Assembly: GCA_037903475.1 (NCBI GenBank)
Contig: JBAJFG010000015.1
Coordinates: 1 to 64,000, forward strand
Origin: Ancylostoma caninum
Lineage: Eukaryota; Nematoda; Chromadorea; Rhabditida; Ancylostomatidae
Reading direction: 5' to 3'
Length of the DNA stretch: 64,000 bases
Part shown: one piece after another, positions 34,945-47,000 of the stretch
Position numbering within the stretch: position 1 is the first letter of the stretch
Layout: the number at the start of each line of letters is the position of its first letter
Notes under the pieces: generated by a model
What the model saw: the letters and a program-made list of their open reading frames with translations, nothing else
Told to the model about the DNA's origin: nothing
Database searches by the model: none
Position numbers and translations under genes: made by a program

Positions 34945-35318
34945 TCTGAACAAAGGAAATTGCTTAAAATTTAATATCGAGAATTGAAGTGAGAGCTGGA
35001 ACTGTTGTGGTGGAAGAGGTCGTCAGTGCTTTAGCTGCAAAAACAAGCCTCTTTTATACTGATTCTTGGAATACTGTCCCTTAGTACTATGCATATTTGC
35101 GCAGTTGTTTGAACAGGGGCCGGTGTTGAAACATACTACTCCCACATAGCCAACAACATTCAAGAACTTCCTGTCCACGTTTCATAATGTTTAGAACTAC
35201 AATGGTTTTGTACTAATTGTTTTAGTAATACGGTACTGTTTGTGCTAGTGGCATGATATTTGTTTGCTTTTTGTGGGTGAATGATGGTGGGCGGGGTAGG
35301 TTCCTGTGAAATTGCTGG

Positions 35319-37200
35319 GGACAAAAACAGATCATTTTGTAGAAATAATTTGAAATCTAGTTCCAAAAGATTACCAGTATCATCGGACCAAATAAAGGAG
35401 GGGATCCTAACGCTTCTGGACTCCATTAAGGCGAAGGAAGTTTGCAAATGGTGTTTTGAGTGATATAACGGAGTGTTCAGAGGGTATACATGTACGTGTG
35501 GCCCTAGCCTGGCGAATAAGGAGCTGCAGGATGTAACGAAAGTGTTTCTATGCAGGAAATGGCTTTTATCCAGATTATTTCCATTCACAACACAAAAAAT
35601 GAAAAGCAGTCCTATTTGATTTTAAAATCCCATCTTTTTCCTGATGTTAGTCGCAATAAAAAGGAACTTTTTTTGAACCACAGTTGTTTTAGATCTTCTT
35701 AGGAAGAATTGCACCCATTCCGTATGGAAATACAGCGAAATAGATCGGAAATGATGTCCAGTACCTGATAAGAAGGGCGCGGCTCAAAGCGCGGCTCACC
35801 GGTGAGCCACGCGGACGTCAATGGGTTAATGTAGCGAATTCAGTGAATAACTTCAGTGGAATAGTGTATCAAGGTTTTCACGAGGCACAACGAAAGTTTG
35901 TACCTTGGGCAAGGGTTAGATTAAGACTAGTAGGTCTGCACTAACGACATTTGCATAGCATAAAGCTCACAAAGGGTTGTCTTGAACCTGTTATTCTTCC
36001 TTGCTCAAGTTTGCTGGGTCTGCTGCATAGAGTGCGCTACCAGCAGCTTCGCAAAAAAAATGCGGTTTTCTTGAATCAGTGTGGAGTTTGCCAAGATCAG
36101 CTTCCATAATTGAATCTAAGCTTGAAATCCAGTTCATGGCGCGTTTTTGTGCTACTACTAACTATCCATTACACCGCATCAATCGATATATCGATTACCT
36201 GGACAAAACCAGTAAGCCAAAAGTTTTGCTCGATATTAAGTAGGTCATCTGAAAGATCTCTTTGAGTCAAATCGGATGGTGATTAAATCGCTTTGATTAC
36301 TATAGTTCTACAGAAGTTATGGCAAAGCGACTGTGAGCGACGGTGACTCCGCGGAGCGACCGAATCCGCAGTACTGTATGTGTAATCCCTATCTAGCGAT
36401 GAAATAGCACGAAACGTACAAGAAGTACACAAAAACAAGGCGCTGACTTGCTTGCGCTTCACCGCATGCCCATCGCCGTCAGCAGATCCTTCTATGCGGA
36501 AGTCATGCACTCATGGGCAGGTGACCGAGCCTATAGGTGGCATGCGCAGACGTACACCGAAACGCCCGCACTGGCAACATCTTCGCAGGCGGGTGACAAG
36601 TCTTGGAGTTCCACTCACTTGTCTATAGTGCACTACACAGTAAGCGGCCTACCTCAAAAGTTAAACTCCTATGTGTGCTTAGTTTAAGCTGGGAGAGTTG
36701 TTTCCTGTGACAGATGAAACTTCATTCAAGTACAGTATAATTATCCTTGATTTACATCGTGCCTCCTAATCATAGCTATTGCATTGTAATGTTTATTGTA
36801 ATCATTTGGATCGGAAGAGCAAATAACGAAGCTCATGTGATAAAATAAAACTCCAGTAAAACGTAATGAACGCTGAGAGGAGTTGATTACTTGGCGTGGA
36901 GCGACAGTTGCCTGCCAATGTTGCAAGCCGAAAAAATACGAACGACTCTGGATACCAACTTTATAGGTCCGCTTGCTCCACCAAGCCCCCATGACGATCC
37001 GCCTGATGGAGACTTGAGGGCTTGAAAGCAACAACTAGCCCGAAGTAGACAATTATGTATAAGGTTGTCCCATAAATAATGGCAGTTTTGGAGGTGCGCA
37101 TTCCAAGGTGCGTAGCTCAACTCAGGCTTGAGATTTTTCCTTGAAAAAAAAGTATTACGATCAGCATTTCCTGCACATTTTAGCAGTACACTGAAAATTA
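35319..37200. other. Intergenic between astacin B and the PLE block, with two diverged repeats
   Basis: 36170-36350 resembles 17290-17470 inverted. 36380-37040 is the partner of 26380-27170. No intact gene is visible. Confidence 0.5.
36380..37040 (-). repeat. Diverged duplicated segment (partner 26380-27170)
   Basis: Matches include GCCTGCCAATGTTGCAAGCC and TACCAACTTTATAGGTCCGC-like blocks. The minus-strand exon-like stretch keeps the acceptor side but not the GT donor, so this copy looks decayed. Confidence 0.5.
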
Positions 37201-38007
37201 TGTAAAGAGGGAAGCCGAAATCACAGGATTCAACGAAGTGTGAAAGGTCAATTTTCAGTACACATTGATTCGCATGAATTTTCTAGCCGAAAACAGGATT
37301 CACCGCAAGCTCGAAAAGATACCCTACTAGGCAAAGGTCTGTCCAATACAACATTACAAGAAGAACATCCAACACAACATCACAGCGACAAATTCGGCGA
37401 GTTTGTGGTAATGCCACAAACATTAGACCGAGAAATCGCCGAACTTCACCTCACGGATACAACCGTCTACCATTGTACTACGCGCAATGAATTCATTTCT
37501 CAGTACAAAAGGTTAAACCATATCTGGATGACGATCGGCAAAGCTGCAGGTCTGAACGAAGTTTTCCTGAGTCGGCTCAAAGTTGATAACCCAAACTGAC
37601 CCGTGTTCTACAGTCTTATAAAGACTCATGAACTCTCGATCACTGACATGGAACCGTTGCCGATAACAGAATACAAAATTCGACCGAGAGTTTTCTGTGT
37701 GAGAGGTCCAAGCGACAGAATATCGTGGTTTTAAAAAAGATCGTGAGCCAACGCTTAACCAGGGTATCCTCTCATTTGACTAACACCCGACAATTTCTTG
37801 ACCAAATATGCAAAATTTTTTAGTGGAAATTGTGTGCTTGAGTCATTTGATGTTTCATCGCTCTACACGAACGTCTCAGTGAACGATGCTTCACAGGCAT
37901 TGAGTGAAATGCTAGGGTTGTACGAAAGGGGGATTGAGACTTACGGCCTTGGTAGAGCACGGGTTATGACTCTGGTCAAGGAATGTCTAGCATGCAACGT
38001 TTTTAAA

Positions 38008-38020
38008 TGGTCTGGAAGAT
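38008..38020 (+). repeat. Target-site duplication of PLE 2, left copy
   Basis: TGGTCTGGAAGAT occurs here and again at 39941-39953, bracketing the inserted PLE 2 exactly where the reverse transcriptase of PLE 1 is broken. Confidence 0.85.
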
Positions 38021-38072
38021 GATAAACTTGTTAGCCGAACACGAGGTTAGTAATACTTTTTATTGGCCAACG

Positions 38073-38096
38073 TTTCGGCGGCTTCGCCTTCCTCAG
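38073..38096 (-). ncRNA. Hammerhead-like core in PLE 2 terminus (minus)
   Basis: The minus strand reads CTGAGGA, a GGC/GCC helix with GAA loop, and GAAAC. Confidence 0.5.
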
Positions 38097-38297
38097 GGCC
38101 TGAAAGGATCAAACGATGTATGAGAGTAGCCGCACAGTCAAACATTAGATCGAGGCCATACTCAAAAAACCAGCAAACCCCTTGGAAGTCGGAATCTCAC
38201 CTCTCCAAGTCCACCAAACGCTGGTGTTGTCAGTGACGACCGAACGCCTCAGACTTGTCAATAGAGTGAGGATTTCTGCCACAAGTCATATCTCGGC

Positions 38298-39494
38298 TTA
38301 GATATCACATAATTTGAGATATGGAAGGAGTTCATTGGTTTGGTGGGGCACTCCTCCTTGCGGTTCATTTTTGGATTTTTGGTTCCAAAACGCTTCAAGT
38401 GTTTTGCGTGCGGAAATCTCAGTTTCGAATTCAAGGATTGTGGTTTCTACTTCATAATCGACACCGTCGTGCACTCGCATTCGATGACAACCTAGGGGAG
38501 TAGATGTAAGAGAACTCGATTTCCCCTCGAGGTGTTCCTTGATTTCAACACAGAGTGGCCGTGCAGTTTCACCAATGTATTCGTCACCGCATTTCCTACA
38601 TTCGATCATGTATATGACAAACGATCTCATGCAGTCACCTTCTCTGCCAAACGGGCAAATTACGCAATCAGGTGTTATGCAGAGGCGGTCATAAATACCG
38701 TTCCGGACTAATTTGTGCTTCAGGTTCCTTGGTGGTGTTTCTACGATCGTGACCAAATCTTCCAATTCTGCTCTCCTCAGACAGAGTCGCGTGGCTCTGC
38801 TAAGATCATCGGAGATGAACGGCATGCAAAACTGGATTTTGTTTTCAATACTGGTGTGCCCCTTTCGCGTTTGATTGCTTCGCCGCCAACTTTGAGATCT
38901 TCCCGAAGCATAACCGTTAGAAATTGCAATAGCGGTATCTAACAATAAGCCAAGTGACTCTTGTTTCTCTTCGCTCCCAGAACAGACTCCTGCTGCGGTC
39001 TTGAACATGTTGCCAATGATGGCCTTCTTTGTCTGCGTAGGATGAGCAGAGAAACAGTGTACAAGGATGTTCTTGTTACTTGCCTTTCGATACCACTTCG
39101 TTCGTAAGTTACTCCCGGAGATGTTGATCTGCACGTTTAAAAATGGGAGCCAGTTCTGCGTCGGTATTTCCCTCGTCAGCTTCATGTGCTCTGATTGCTG
39201 GTTCATCATTTCGAAGAATCTGCCCATTTCATTTTGAGTGGAACAGATAATAAAACAGTCGTCGATGTATTTACAATACAGAAGCGGACTCGCCTCTAGG
39301 ATAGGAGATTCTATTTTTGCCATGAATGCAATAGCAAGTACTGGTGCAAGACGTTGTCCCATCGCCAAACCTCTACATTGTGCAAAATAATTCCCAGACC
39401 ATCTGAAAACTGTGCAGCTTAGACATCCACTTGGTAGTGCCATAACATTTGCAATGGATAAACCATGCATATTTATTCCGATTTCCGCACGCAA
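38298..39494 (-). CDS. PLE reverse transcriptase (partial) fused to GIY-YIG endonuclease
   Basis: A continuous open frame of about 398 codons. It contains the RT region GLAMGQRLAPVLAI, the catalytic box YCKYIDDCF, the thumb-side WLPFLNVQINIS, and a C-terminal GIY-YIG nuclease (FVIYMIECRKCGDEYIGET) preceded by the Cys-rich CITPDCVICPFG linker. The N-terminal fingers of RT are missing, so the enzyme is incomplete although YIDD is kept. The first residues are read from the inverted terminal copy, so the start is arbitrary. Confidence 0.85.
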   Translation of the reverse strand: MRAEIGINMHGLSIANVMALPSGCLSCTVFRWSGNYFAQCRGLAMGQRLAPVLAIAFMAKIESPILEASPLLYCKYIDDCFIICSTQNEMGRFFEMMNQQSEHMKLTREIPTQNWLPFLNVQINISGSNLRTKWYRKASNKNILVHCFSAHPTQTKKAIIGNMFKTAAGVCSGSEEKQESLGLLLDTAIAISNGYASGRSQSWRRSNQTRKGHTSIENKIQFCMPFISDDLSRATRLCLRRAELEDLVTIVETPPRNLKHKLVRNGIYDRLCITPDCVICPFGREGDCMRSFVIYMIECRKCGDEYIGETARPLCVEIKEHLEGKSSSLTSTPLGCHRMRVHDGVDYEVETTILEFETEISARKTLEAFWNQKSKNEPQGGVPHQTNELLPYLKLCDI

Positions 39495-39819
39495 AACACT
39501 TGAAGCGTTTTGGATTCACACCAAAAATCCAAAAATGAACCGCAAGGAGGAGTGCCTCACCATAACCAATGAACTCCTTCCATATCTCAAATTATGTGAT
39601 ATCTAAGCCGAGATATGACTTGTGGCAGAAAGCCTCACTCTACTGACAAGTCTAACGCGTTCGGTCGTCACTGACAACACCAGCGCTCGGTGGACTTGCA
39701 GAGGTGAGATTCCGACTTCCAAGGGGTTTGCTGGTTTCTTGAGTATGGCCTCGATTTATTGTTTGACTGAAGAGGCGTTTGTGCGGCTGCTCTCATACAT
39801 CGTTTGATCCTTTCAGGCC

Positions 39820-39844
39820 CTGAAGAAGGCGAAGCCGCCGAAAC
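39820..39844 (+). ncRNA. Hammerhead-like core in PLE 2 terminus (plus)
   Basis: CTGAAGA, a GGC-GAA-GCC helix and GAAAC, mirrored from 38073-38096. A decayed relative occurs in PLE 1 at about 41246-41269. Confidence 0.5.
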
Positions 39845-41412
39845 GTTGGCCAATAAAAAGTATTACTAACCTCGTGTTCGGCTAACAAGTTTACCAACTG
39901 ACTACTATGCCGAGGTTCAATGACGACCGGACTTGGGAACTGGTCTGGAAGATATTTCTCCCAGATTAGAGGGCTAGCCATGGGTCAAAGGCTAGTGCTG
40001 GTTCTCGCTATTTGCTACATGAGCAAGATAGATTAACCAGTGCTATCACGTAAACCATTGTTGTACTGTCGTTACATCGACAACTGCTGCGTAATTACAT
40101 CCACCCAGTCAGAGAAGGACGAGTGTTTCAGATTTCTGAACGAACAATCACAGTACATAAAATTGTCGAGGGAAACTCCACACGAAGGTTGGCTACCATT
40201 CCTCAACACGCAGCTGAAAATCTCTAACGGCATGGTTCATGTAAAATGGCATCGCAAAGAGAGTTCCAAGAACATAATTGTACACGCAAGGTCCGCGCAC
40301 CCCATGACGCTCGAGCGTGCTGTAATTGGCAACATGTTTAAAACAGCAGTAGAGGTGAGCAGTGGTGAGGCAGAACGCCAAGAATACACCAGACTTGCGT
40401 CAGTTATAACGTGCAAAAATGGCTACCTTTCACGGGAGCAACAATATCGTAGAGCTCGCAGTGGTAGTAAAACTAGCGAATATCATAACAAACTTCTCCT
40501 GTTCATACCCTTCATTTCGGATAGGATCAGTGACACAATAAAGAAATGTCTTGCGCGGGCCCAACTAGAGAATGATGTCGTTCTTATCAACATCCCTAAC
40601 GATAACATCAAAACAGTTGATCCGTCATAGGCTATACGATAGATCTTGTATCACAGAAAACTGCGTCGCATGCCCATACGGTAAAGTCGGAGGCTGTGCT
40701 AAAACAGGGGTCGTTTAACAAATAGAATGTTTAAGCTGCCATGTGACCTACATCGATGAGACCGGACGACCTCTTCATGCACGATTAAATGAACACCTTG
40801 CTAGCAAAAAAAGGGAACGTTTGGTAAAGCCACCCGGGAAACACAAACGCGAAGACCACAATGGAAACGATTTCGATGTAGCATGCAGAAATCTGGCCTA
40901 CGAACCAGGCATCTCGGCGAGAAACGCTCTCGAAACATTCTGGATTTCCGTGCGAAACCCCAGAATGAACAACAGAAATGAGCACATATCGATAACTAGT
41001 GATCTAATGCCGTTCGTACCATTATGCGAGCTATAAGATTGTCATCGAAGGCTCATGCTGAGTGAAGCTCACTCATCCGCTGGTGACAATATGGCACTGC
41101 GGTGCGGATAACTTCTCCGCCTCTTGGTGGGACGCTTGGTCTCCCACGTCTGATTTTCGCCGTTGAATGAGCTGAATGCACAGTTCAGAGGAGGCGCTTG
41201 ATGGTATCGAACACGAATTCATAAAAATTGACCCACTTTCAGGCCCTGAAAACAGCGTATTTCCGAAACGTTGGCAAATAAAAGTATCTGTAACAACAAG
41301 CGTAGCGAAACAAATCAAGAAATATTACAAGGAGAGAACCAACGTCTCACTCAGTCAGATTTTTCTTGGTAGGATGTGAACCCGTGTAGGTTTTCCCGCC
41401 CCGCCTGTGGAC

Positions 41413-41907
41413 ATGCACTTCTTCGGCTCACCAGAACTGAGGCATTTTCAGCTGAATCTCGAAGCTAAACCCAAAATGGTAACAGGTGAGGCATTTAGTA
41501 AATTCTACTCGGGGCCTGGTCTAACTACTGCCGAACACCTCGAGGAGCGTTTCATCTCCCAGAAAAAGTTACCGTTTTCTGAGGTGTCAAAGTTCGTTGG
41601 ATATATCCAGATCACTCTCAGCGATACAAACAAGACAAAAGTTCATTTTAATGAGCAATGTCTACTCATTACTAAAAATGAACCACTTTTCCGAAAAATT
41701 TCGCGACAATGTTTATTAGAGTGTCGCAAGTTAAGCATTGACCAGCAATGCTTTTGTTCAAAATTCACTTTGGCCTTTTTTGCCATGTTTGGCTGCCAAG
41801 AATGCAGAACAACCAGTGATTTAGTTGTGCCCAACCTAGCTGCTAACATTTTTATGGACTGTTTCAGAATTCTCGTCTCGCCTCCAGAACTCTGCTTTCG
41901 TATCTGA
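41413..41907 (+). other. Unrecognised ORF (about 164 codons)
   Basis: The ATG at 41413 is followed by an open frame with several Cys in its second half (QQCFCSK, FGCQEC). A donor-like AACAG/GTGAGG lies 75 bases after the ATG, so it might instead be a short exon followed by an intron. No family is recognised; it directly follows the PLE terminus. Confidence 0.25.
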
Positions 41908-44092
41908 GAAGTTTCATGACCGTCACCAGGTCAAATTTGGAAACCTGCATCGTTCTGGAAGTGTTACTGTACTCATAGCTTCTGCGCTTACAACACGACC
42001 ACCTGGCCAAATGCAAAGCTGACAGCAAATCTGGCTTTTATCCTAATGAAGCGAAAAAATAGTCTGAAAACTGGAAGAACACAAGAACCATGTTTTGCCT
42101 CATCGTACAATTTCGTCTGCAGAAACCACAGAAAGGGGAATTGAGGAAGCCTTTTTAGGATAAGGATAACATATCTCGCTCTTTATAATAACCTAAAGCT
42201 TGCCTATCTAGCTTCTGAAATAATGTATTTATGAACTTCCAAAAATCCATTACTCGGTTGCGGCCATTTATTGTGGGACAACCTAATAGTAAAATTGAGC
42301 AAGAAAAACATTCGTCAATAAGCAGTATATGCGTCATCCTTTTCTTTTTCTATCATTCCAAATACCACAAAGTAATTTCTTCTGAAAATCACAGGTTTTT
42401 CTAATATTTTCCCGGCTCATTCAGATTGAGCACGGAATCAGCGCAGCGACTCTGCTTCTCTCAAAACTTCCCCAAAGTTCGCCTGCTCTAATGCAATCGC
42501 TTCTTGTTCCGAGGACGCGTCCAAGTATCACTTCGCTGGCAAGATGGACGAAAGTGATTTCCCATGACCGGATCACGTGTTACTTATCGAAAAATCCCAG
42601 AATACCCCACAAACTGGACAGTCCTTAATGAAATCGAATTTCTCAAATAGAGGCCAAGTACGGGTGGAAAGTATTTCTCGCGTCGGATCCGTTACTGATG
42701 GTGAGAAAAGAATGCACTTTAGTGATGTTCTTTGATGGGAAAAACAGTCAGTTTGCTAGAGGATATGACAGCGGTGTTCTGCTCTACAACGAAGCTCCAT
42801 AGCGGGATACAACTCCAGTATTGAAGAGATTTTTCAATATTTTTCTAGCTATGCTTTCTCCTCTCATTACACTATTCTCTGGTAATTTTAAACGAGCGGT
42901 TTCTTCCTGATTACCTGGGAAAGTCAATGTAAATCGTGTATTTCTTGAAATTCCGCCGGTTGGCGGGTAAATCTCATGTAAATCGTGCATTCTCGAAAGT
43001 ACCGGAGGATCTCTCTTAAATGTCGGGTAAACTCTGATTAAATCCGGTCGACCGGTGGATTCCTTAATTCTTTAATTCCGCCTAAATTCCAGGTAAGCTC
43101 GGACGCGAAAATTTTGCAAACTTTCGAGGACTGACATGCGGCACTAAATTTCTTTATGAACTTCACGTTTTAGTGTTCAAAGTGCTATTTGAAATGGTTG
43201 CTTCAGAATGCAGGTTCATGGTGCCTTGTTCTCGTGAAAGCCTTTACATGTTTCCAGCTCAATTAGGTGACTCCATAACGGTGATTTCAGCCAGAACTTC
43301 TGAGAGGAAATATGATGGATGTGACATGGAATTCAATTAGAATTTACATGGTACATAAACGGAAACCAGCGAATTTGTACACAGTTTGCCCACCTAGAAA
43401 TCAATGACCTAGAGTAGTATGTTTTGCGCTGCCATATAGCGTGCGTTTGGTGAAAACAAATGAAAATAAATGAATTAATAATTAATATGCCCGTTTGATG
43501 TTCTTCTGCATTCAATGGCAAAATCGCCATCAAACTTGAAACTTACAGAATTTGCTCATGTTGAAAAAACAAAAACCACCTCGCCATAATATGGAGCAAC
43601 AGCTCCAAAACGTAGCGGCGTTCAATCGTTGATTCAAGATAAGCCGAAGTGCTGCATCGTTGTGTTGCCTCATCGCAGCCAGTTGGAGAGATGCTTTGAA
43701 CGCATTTTTGGCTGCAACGCCACGGCTTGCTGGCGCTGCCTGTGGTCTATAAATCAAGACTTCACACCTTCCTCCGTTGTTGGTGTTCCAACGAGCACTT
43801 GCCCGTTTGCACCTGAATTCTTGTAAATTTCCGCTAAATATCCTCAAGAATTCGACGAAATTCCCCTTATTTCTCTACAGGATTCACACTTTCTCTAGGA
43901 ATATATTTGGAATTTCCTAGGTATTCAAGGCCGAAATGGCAGGTATGAAATCACCAGACTTGCTCAAGATAAATGTTTTGCATAGATGATGAGTTCAAGC
44001 ATGCCACTGCAACACCGGGTGCATGACCAAAACACCCAGCTTTGAGAAAGGGGTTGGTCATGTATGCACACAGATCATTTCCTTTCTGTGGC
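41908..44092. other. Intergenic, with a degenerate 50-60-base tandem repeat near 42.9-43.1 kb
   Basis: No gene is recognised. 42915-43100 holds three to four diverged units containing GGGTAAATCTCATGTAAATC-like and CCGGTGGATT-like blocks. 43500-43850 gives a minus-strand ORF without recognisable domain. Confidence 0.4.
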
Positions 44093-47000
44093 ATGAGAGT
44101 AAATAAAACATGAACAAAGTGAGGCACCATCATCATCTAATAGCCACAGCTCATCTCTGCTCGGCAATTTCACAGGAACGCATCCCGCTCACCATCATTC
44201 ACCCACGAAAAGCAAACAAATATCATGCCACTAGCACAAACAGTACCGTATTACTAAAACAATTAGTACAAAATTATTGTAGTTCTAAACATTATGAAAC
44301 GTGGACAGGAAGTTCTTGGATGTTGTTGGCTATGTGGGAGTAGTATGTTTCAACACTGGCCCCTGTTCAAACAACTGCGCAAATATGCATAGTACTAAGG
44401 GACAGTATTCCAAGAATCAGTATAAAAGAGGCTTGTTTTTGCAGCTAAAGCACTGACGACCTCTTCCACTACAACAGTTCCAGCTCTCACTTCAATTCTC
44501 GATATTAAATTTTAAGCAATTTCCTTTGTTCAGAATGAGACTCCTAATACTCCTCCTGTTGTTGTCCGTCTGCGTAAGCGCAGGTTTTTTCGACACGAAA
44601 CTTGGTCAAAAAATCAAGGGAGTGGTGGTTAAAATAAAAACGGTAAGGAATTCGATCATATTCCAAGCAAGCCTAGCTTGCTTGTTGTCTTCCACTGATG
44701 GAAAATAAATTATACTTCAGAAGTTGAACAGCACCGCTCTTCTTGCAATTCGCGAAAAAATACATGGACTGAAAGAGAAGATAAAGGCAAAGTTGACACT
44801 TTCTCCAGAGCGGAAGGCAATCTTGTCCGAACTACTGAAGGTACAAGCAAGTTCAAGTGGAAGTGACACGTTAATTGAACGAATTCTACAAAAATACATT
44901 TCAGCAAATTACTTCTATCAAGAAGGACCACATTTCGTCGAAGGGTGACTCGATCGAAGAAATTAATGCCAATAATGAAATAGGAGAGCTGTTGTATCAG
45001 GGCGACATAGTTCTAACACAGTCAGTTCGCGTTGGAACCTTATTGAATGGCAAAGAACCAATGAAGTACTCATCGCACTCTTTCAGTGAACAAGCTGATG
45101 AAATCGTGCAAGACACTGAAGATGAAGGAAGTAATCGCACAAAACGTCAAGCGTTCCGTGACCAAAACTACCCTCGAACATTGTGGTCAAATGGAGTGAA
45201 CTACTTCTTCGATCCTAGTGCATGTTGGTATCATACATGTTGCTCTTTCAATGAAACTCCGGCCCACAAATATTATAACCGTTCAGCTCCGGTAGTGCGA
45301 AGCGTTTTCACCAAAGGAGCAAGACTTTGGATGAAAGACACATGCATTGACTTCCGCGAGAACAGCGATGGTATGTTTGGAATGAGTTGAGAATTGTTAT
45401 TTCAATGAAAGATGGTCTAGCACACAAATTCACCTACGTTTTAGCACCTGATAGGATTCGGGTCTTTAAAGAGGACGGTTGCTGGTCATTCGTCGGTAGA
45501 CTGGGCAAACAGCAAGACTTATCCTTGGGAGATGGTTGTGAAACAGTAAGGATTTTTTTACTTAGTAATGCAAAGAGTAACTGCTATAATTGTTCTGCAA
45601 TATGAAGAGAAATTCATAACTAAATCCTCCAGCAATCCTTCTTCTGACCATTTCATCACTCTATCCACCTAGGTCGGAACAGCTGCCCACGAAATTGGAC
45701 ACGCTATCGGTTTCTTCCATACACAGTCGAGGCATGATCGTGACAGCTTCATAACCTTTAATGTTCAAAACGTGAAGGTAATAGCTATCATTGTTGGAGA
45801 ACTGCATGCAAAGTACAAAGGGATCGAAATTTGCAGCCAGACTGGGTAGATCAGTTTACTAAACAAACCACGGCAACCAACGAGAACTACGGGATACCAT
45901 ACGACTACGGAAATATTATGCATTATGGAGCGAACAGGTTTCTAACATCGTAGAGAATGGTCACTTGTCATTTCTTTTCTACGCCAACAACATCTCTTTC
46001 AGCGCATCGTACAATGGGAAACCTACTATGATTCCGAACGACCCTAAATATATCGAGACACTCGGTTCCCCCATAATATCTTTCTACGAACTGCTTATGA
46101 TCAATCAGCACTACGGTTGCATGAGTAAGCTTACATCAACTGGTTTGGAAGTATCAGGTAACATGCGGGCGAAACAATTCAGAGAGGTGCGATCCAAATA
46201 ACTCTGCAAAATGTGCGATGGGAGGATTTCCGCACCCTCGAGACTGCTCCAGGTGCATATGTCCTAGTGGATACGGTGGCCGTCTATGCAATGAACGCGT
46301 ATGCATTAGAGCTCTCCTTACGAATTCTTCTCCAATTACAGTGATAAAACTCCAATAGAAACGGTAATTTTAGCCAGCCGGGTGTGGAAAAGTGTACCAA
46401 GCAACTGCGCAGTACCAGACCCTCACTGATGAGATAGGAAATCCTCCTAAGGCTGGACAAAGGCCGAAAGAAGATATGGACATGTGCAACTATTGGATCA
46501 CGGTAACAATCTTAGCTAGCACTAATGCGACTGATGCTCACATATTTTACTGAAGGCACCTGCTGGAGCAAGAATCGAAGTCAAACTCGTAGGATTCACG
46601 AAGGGCCTTGCTGTTGATGGATGCTCATACGCAGGAGTAGAAATAAAGACTCACTCCGATCAACGTCTCACCGGCTATAGGTACAGCCCAACAGTTCTAG
46701 TCGGCAGCAGCAAATCTGGCTCCCTGACTCGACCTTTTTCAAGGTTCTGCGCTCCAGAAGACGCTGGGGTCACTCTGGTATCGAAACACAACATCGTGCC
46801 GATTATAACGTACAACAGGTTTTATGCAACGAAGACGGTTATCCAGTATCGAATCGGTGAGTATCTTGGCCTCGAAAACGGGCTTTCAACTTCCTTTAGC
46901 ACATACCATCAAGGCTACCTGCTGTAGTGCAAAGAATTTTTTTTTCGGGACAACCGCATATAATATCAATTATTCAGTTTCCGGAGGTCAGCCAATGCCT

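Larger units (their letters stand above)
31460..35318 (-). repeat. Palindrome 1, right arm (contains astacin B)
   Basis: Inverted copy of 27433-31174, longer by about 116 bases because of a 114-base tandem duplication in astacin B plus small indels. Confidence 0.9.
38021..39940 (-). mobile_element. Penelope-like element 2, nested in PLE 1
   Basis: It is inserted in opposite orientation and flanked by a 13-base target-site duplication. Its ends are inverted repeats about 400-450 bases long: 38021-38425 and 39483-39940 both encode the last ~40 endonuclease codons (ending LPYLKLCDI) and the PLE terminus. The body between is 5' truncated. Confidence 0.87.
37201..41300 (+). mobile_element. Penelope-like element 1 (decayed), interrupted by PLE 2
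   Basis: The plus-strand PLE reverse transcriptase begins near 37380 (KFGEFVVMPQ) and continues with stops to LESFDVSSLYTNVSV (about 37839). It breaks at 38020 and resumes at 39954 (GLAMGQRL, CRYIDN). A frame from 40040 to 40630 covers the rest of RT, and 40743-41036 the endonuclease end (TYIDETGRPLHARLNEH). The second catalytic Asp of YIDD is Asn and the endonuclease start is damaged, so it is inactive. A degenerate terminus follows to about 41290. Confidence 0.82.
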
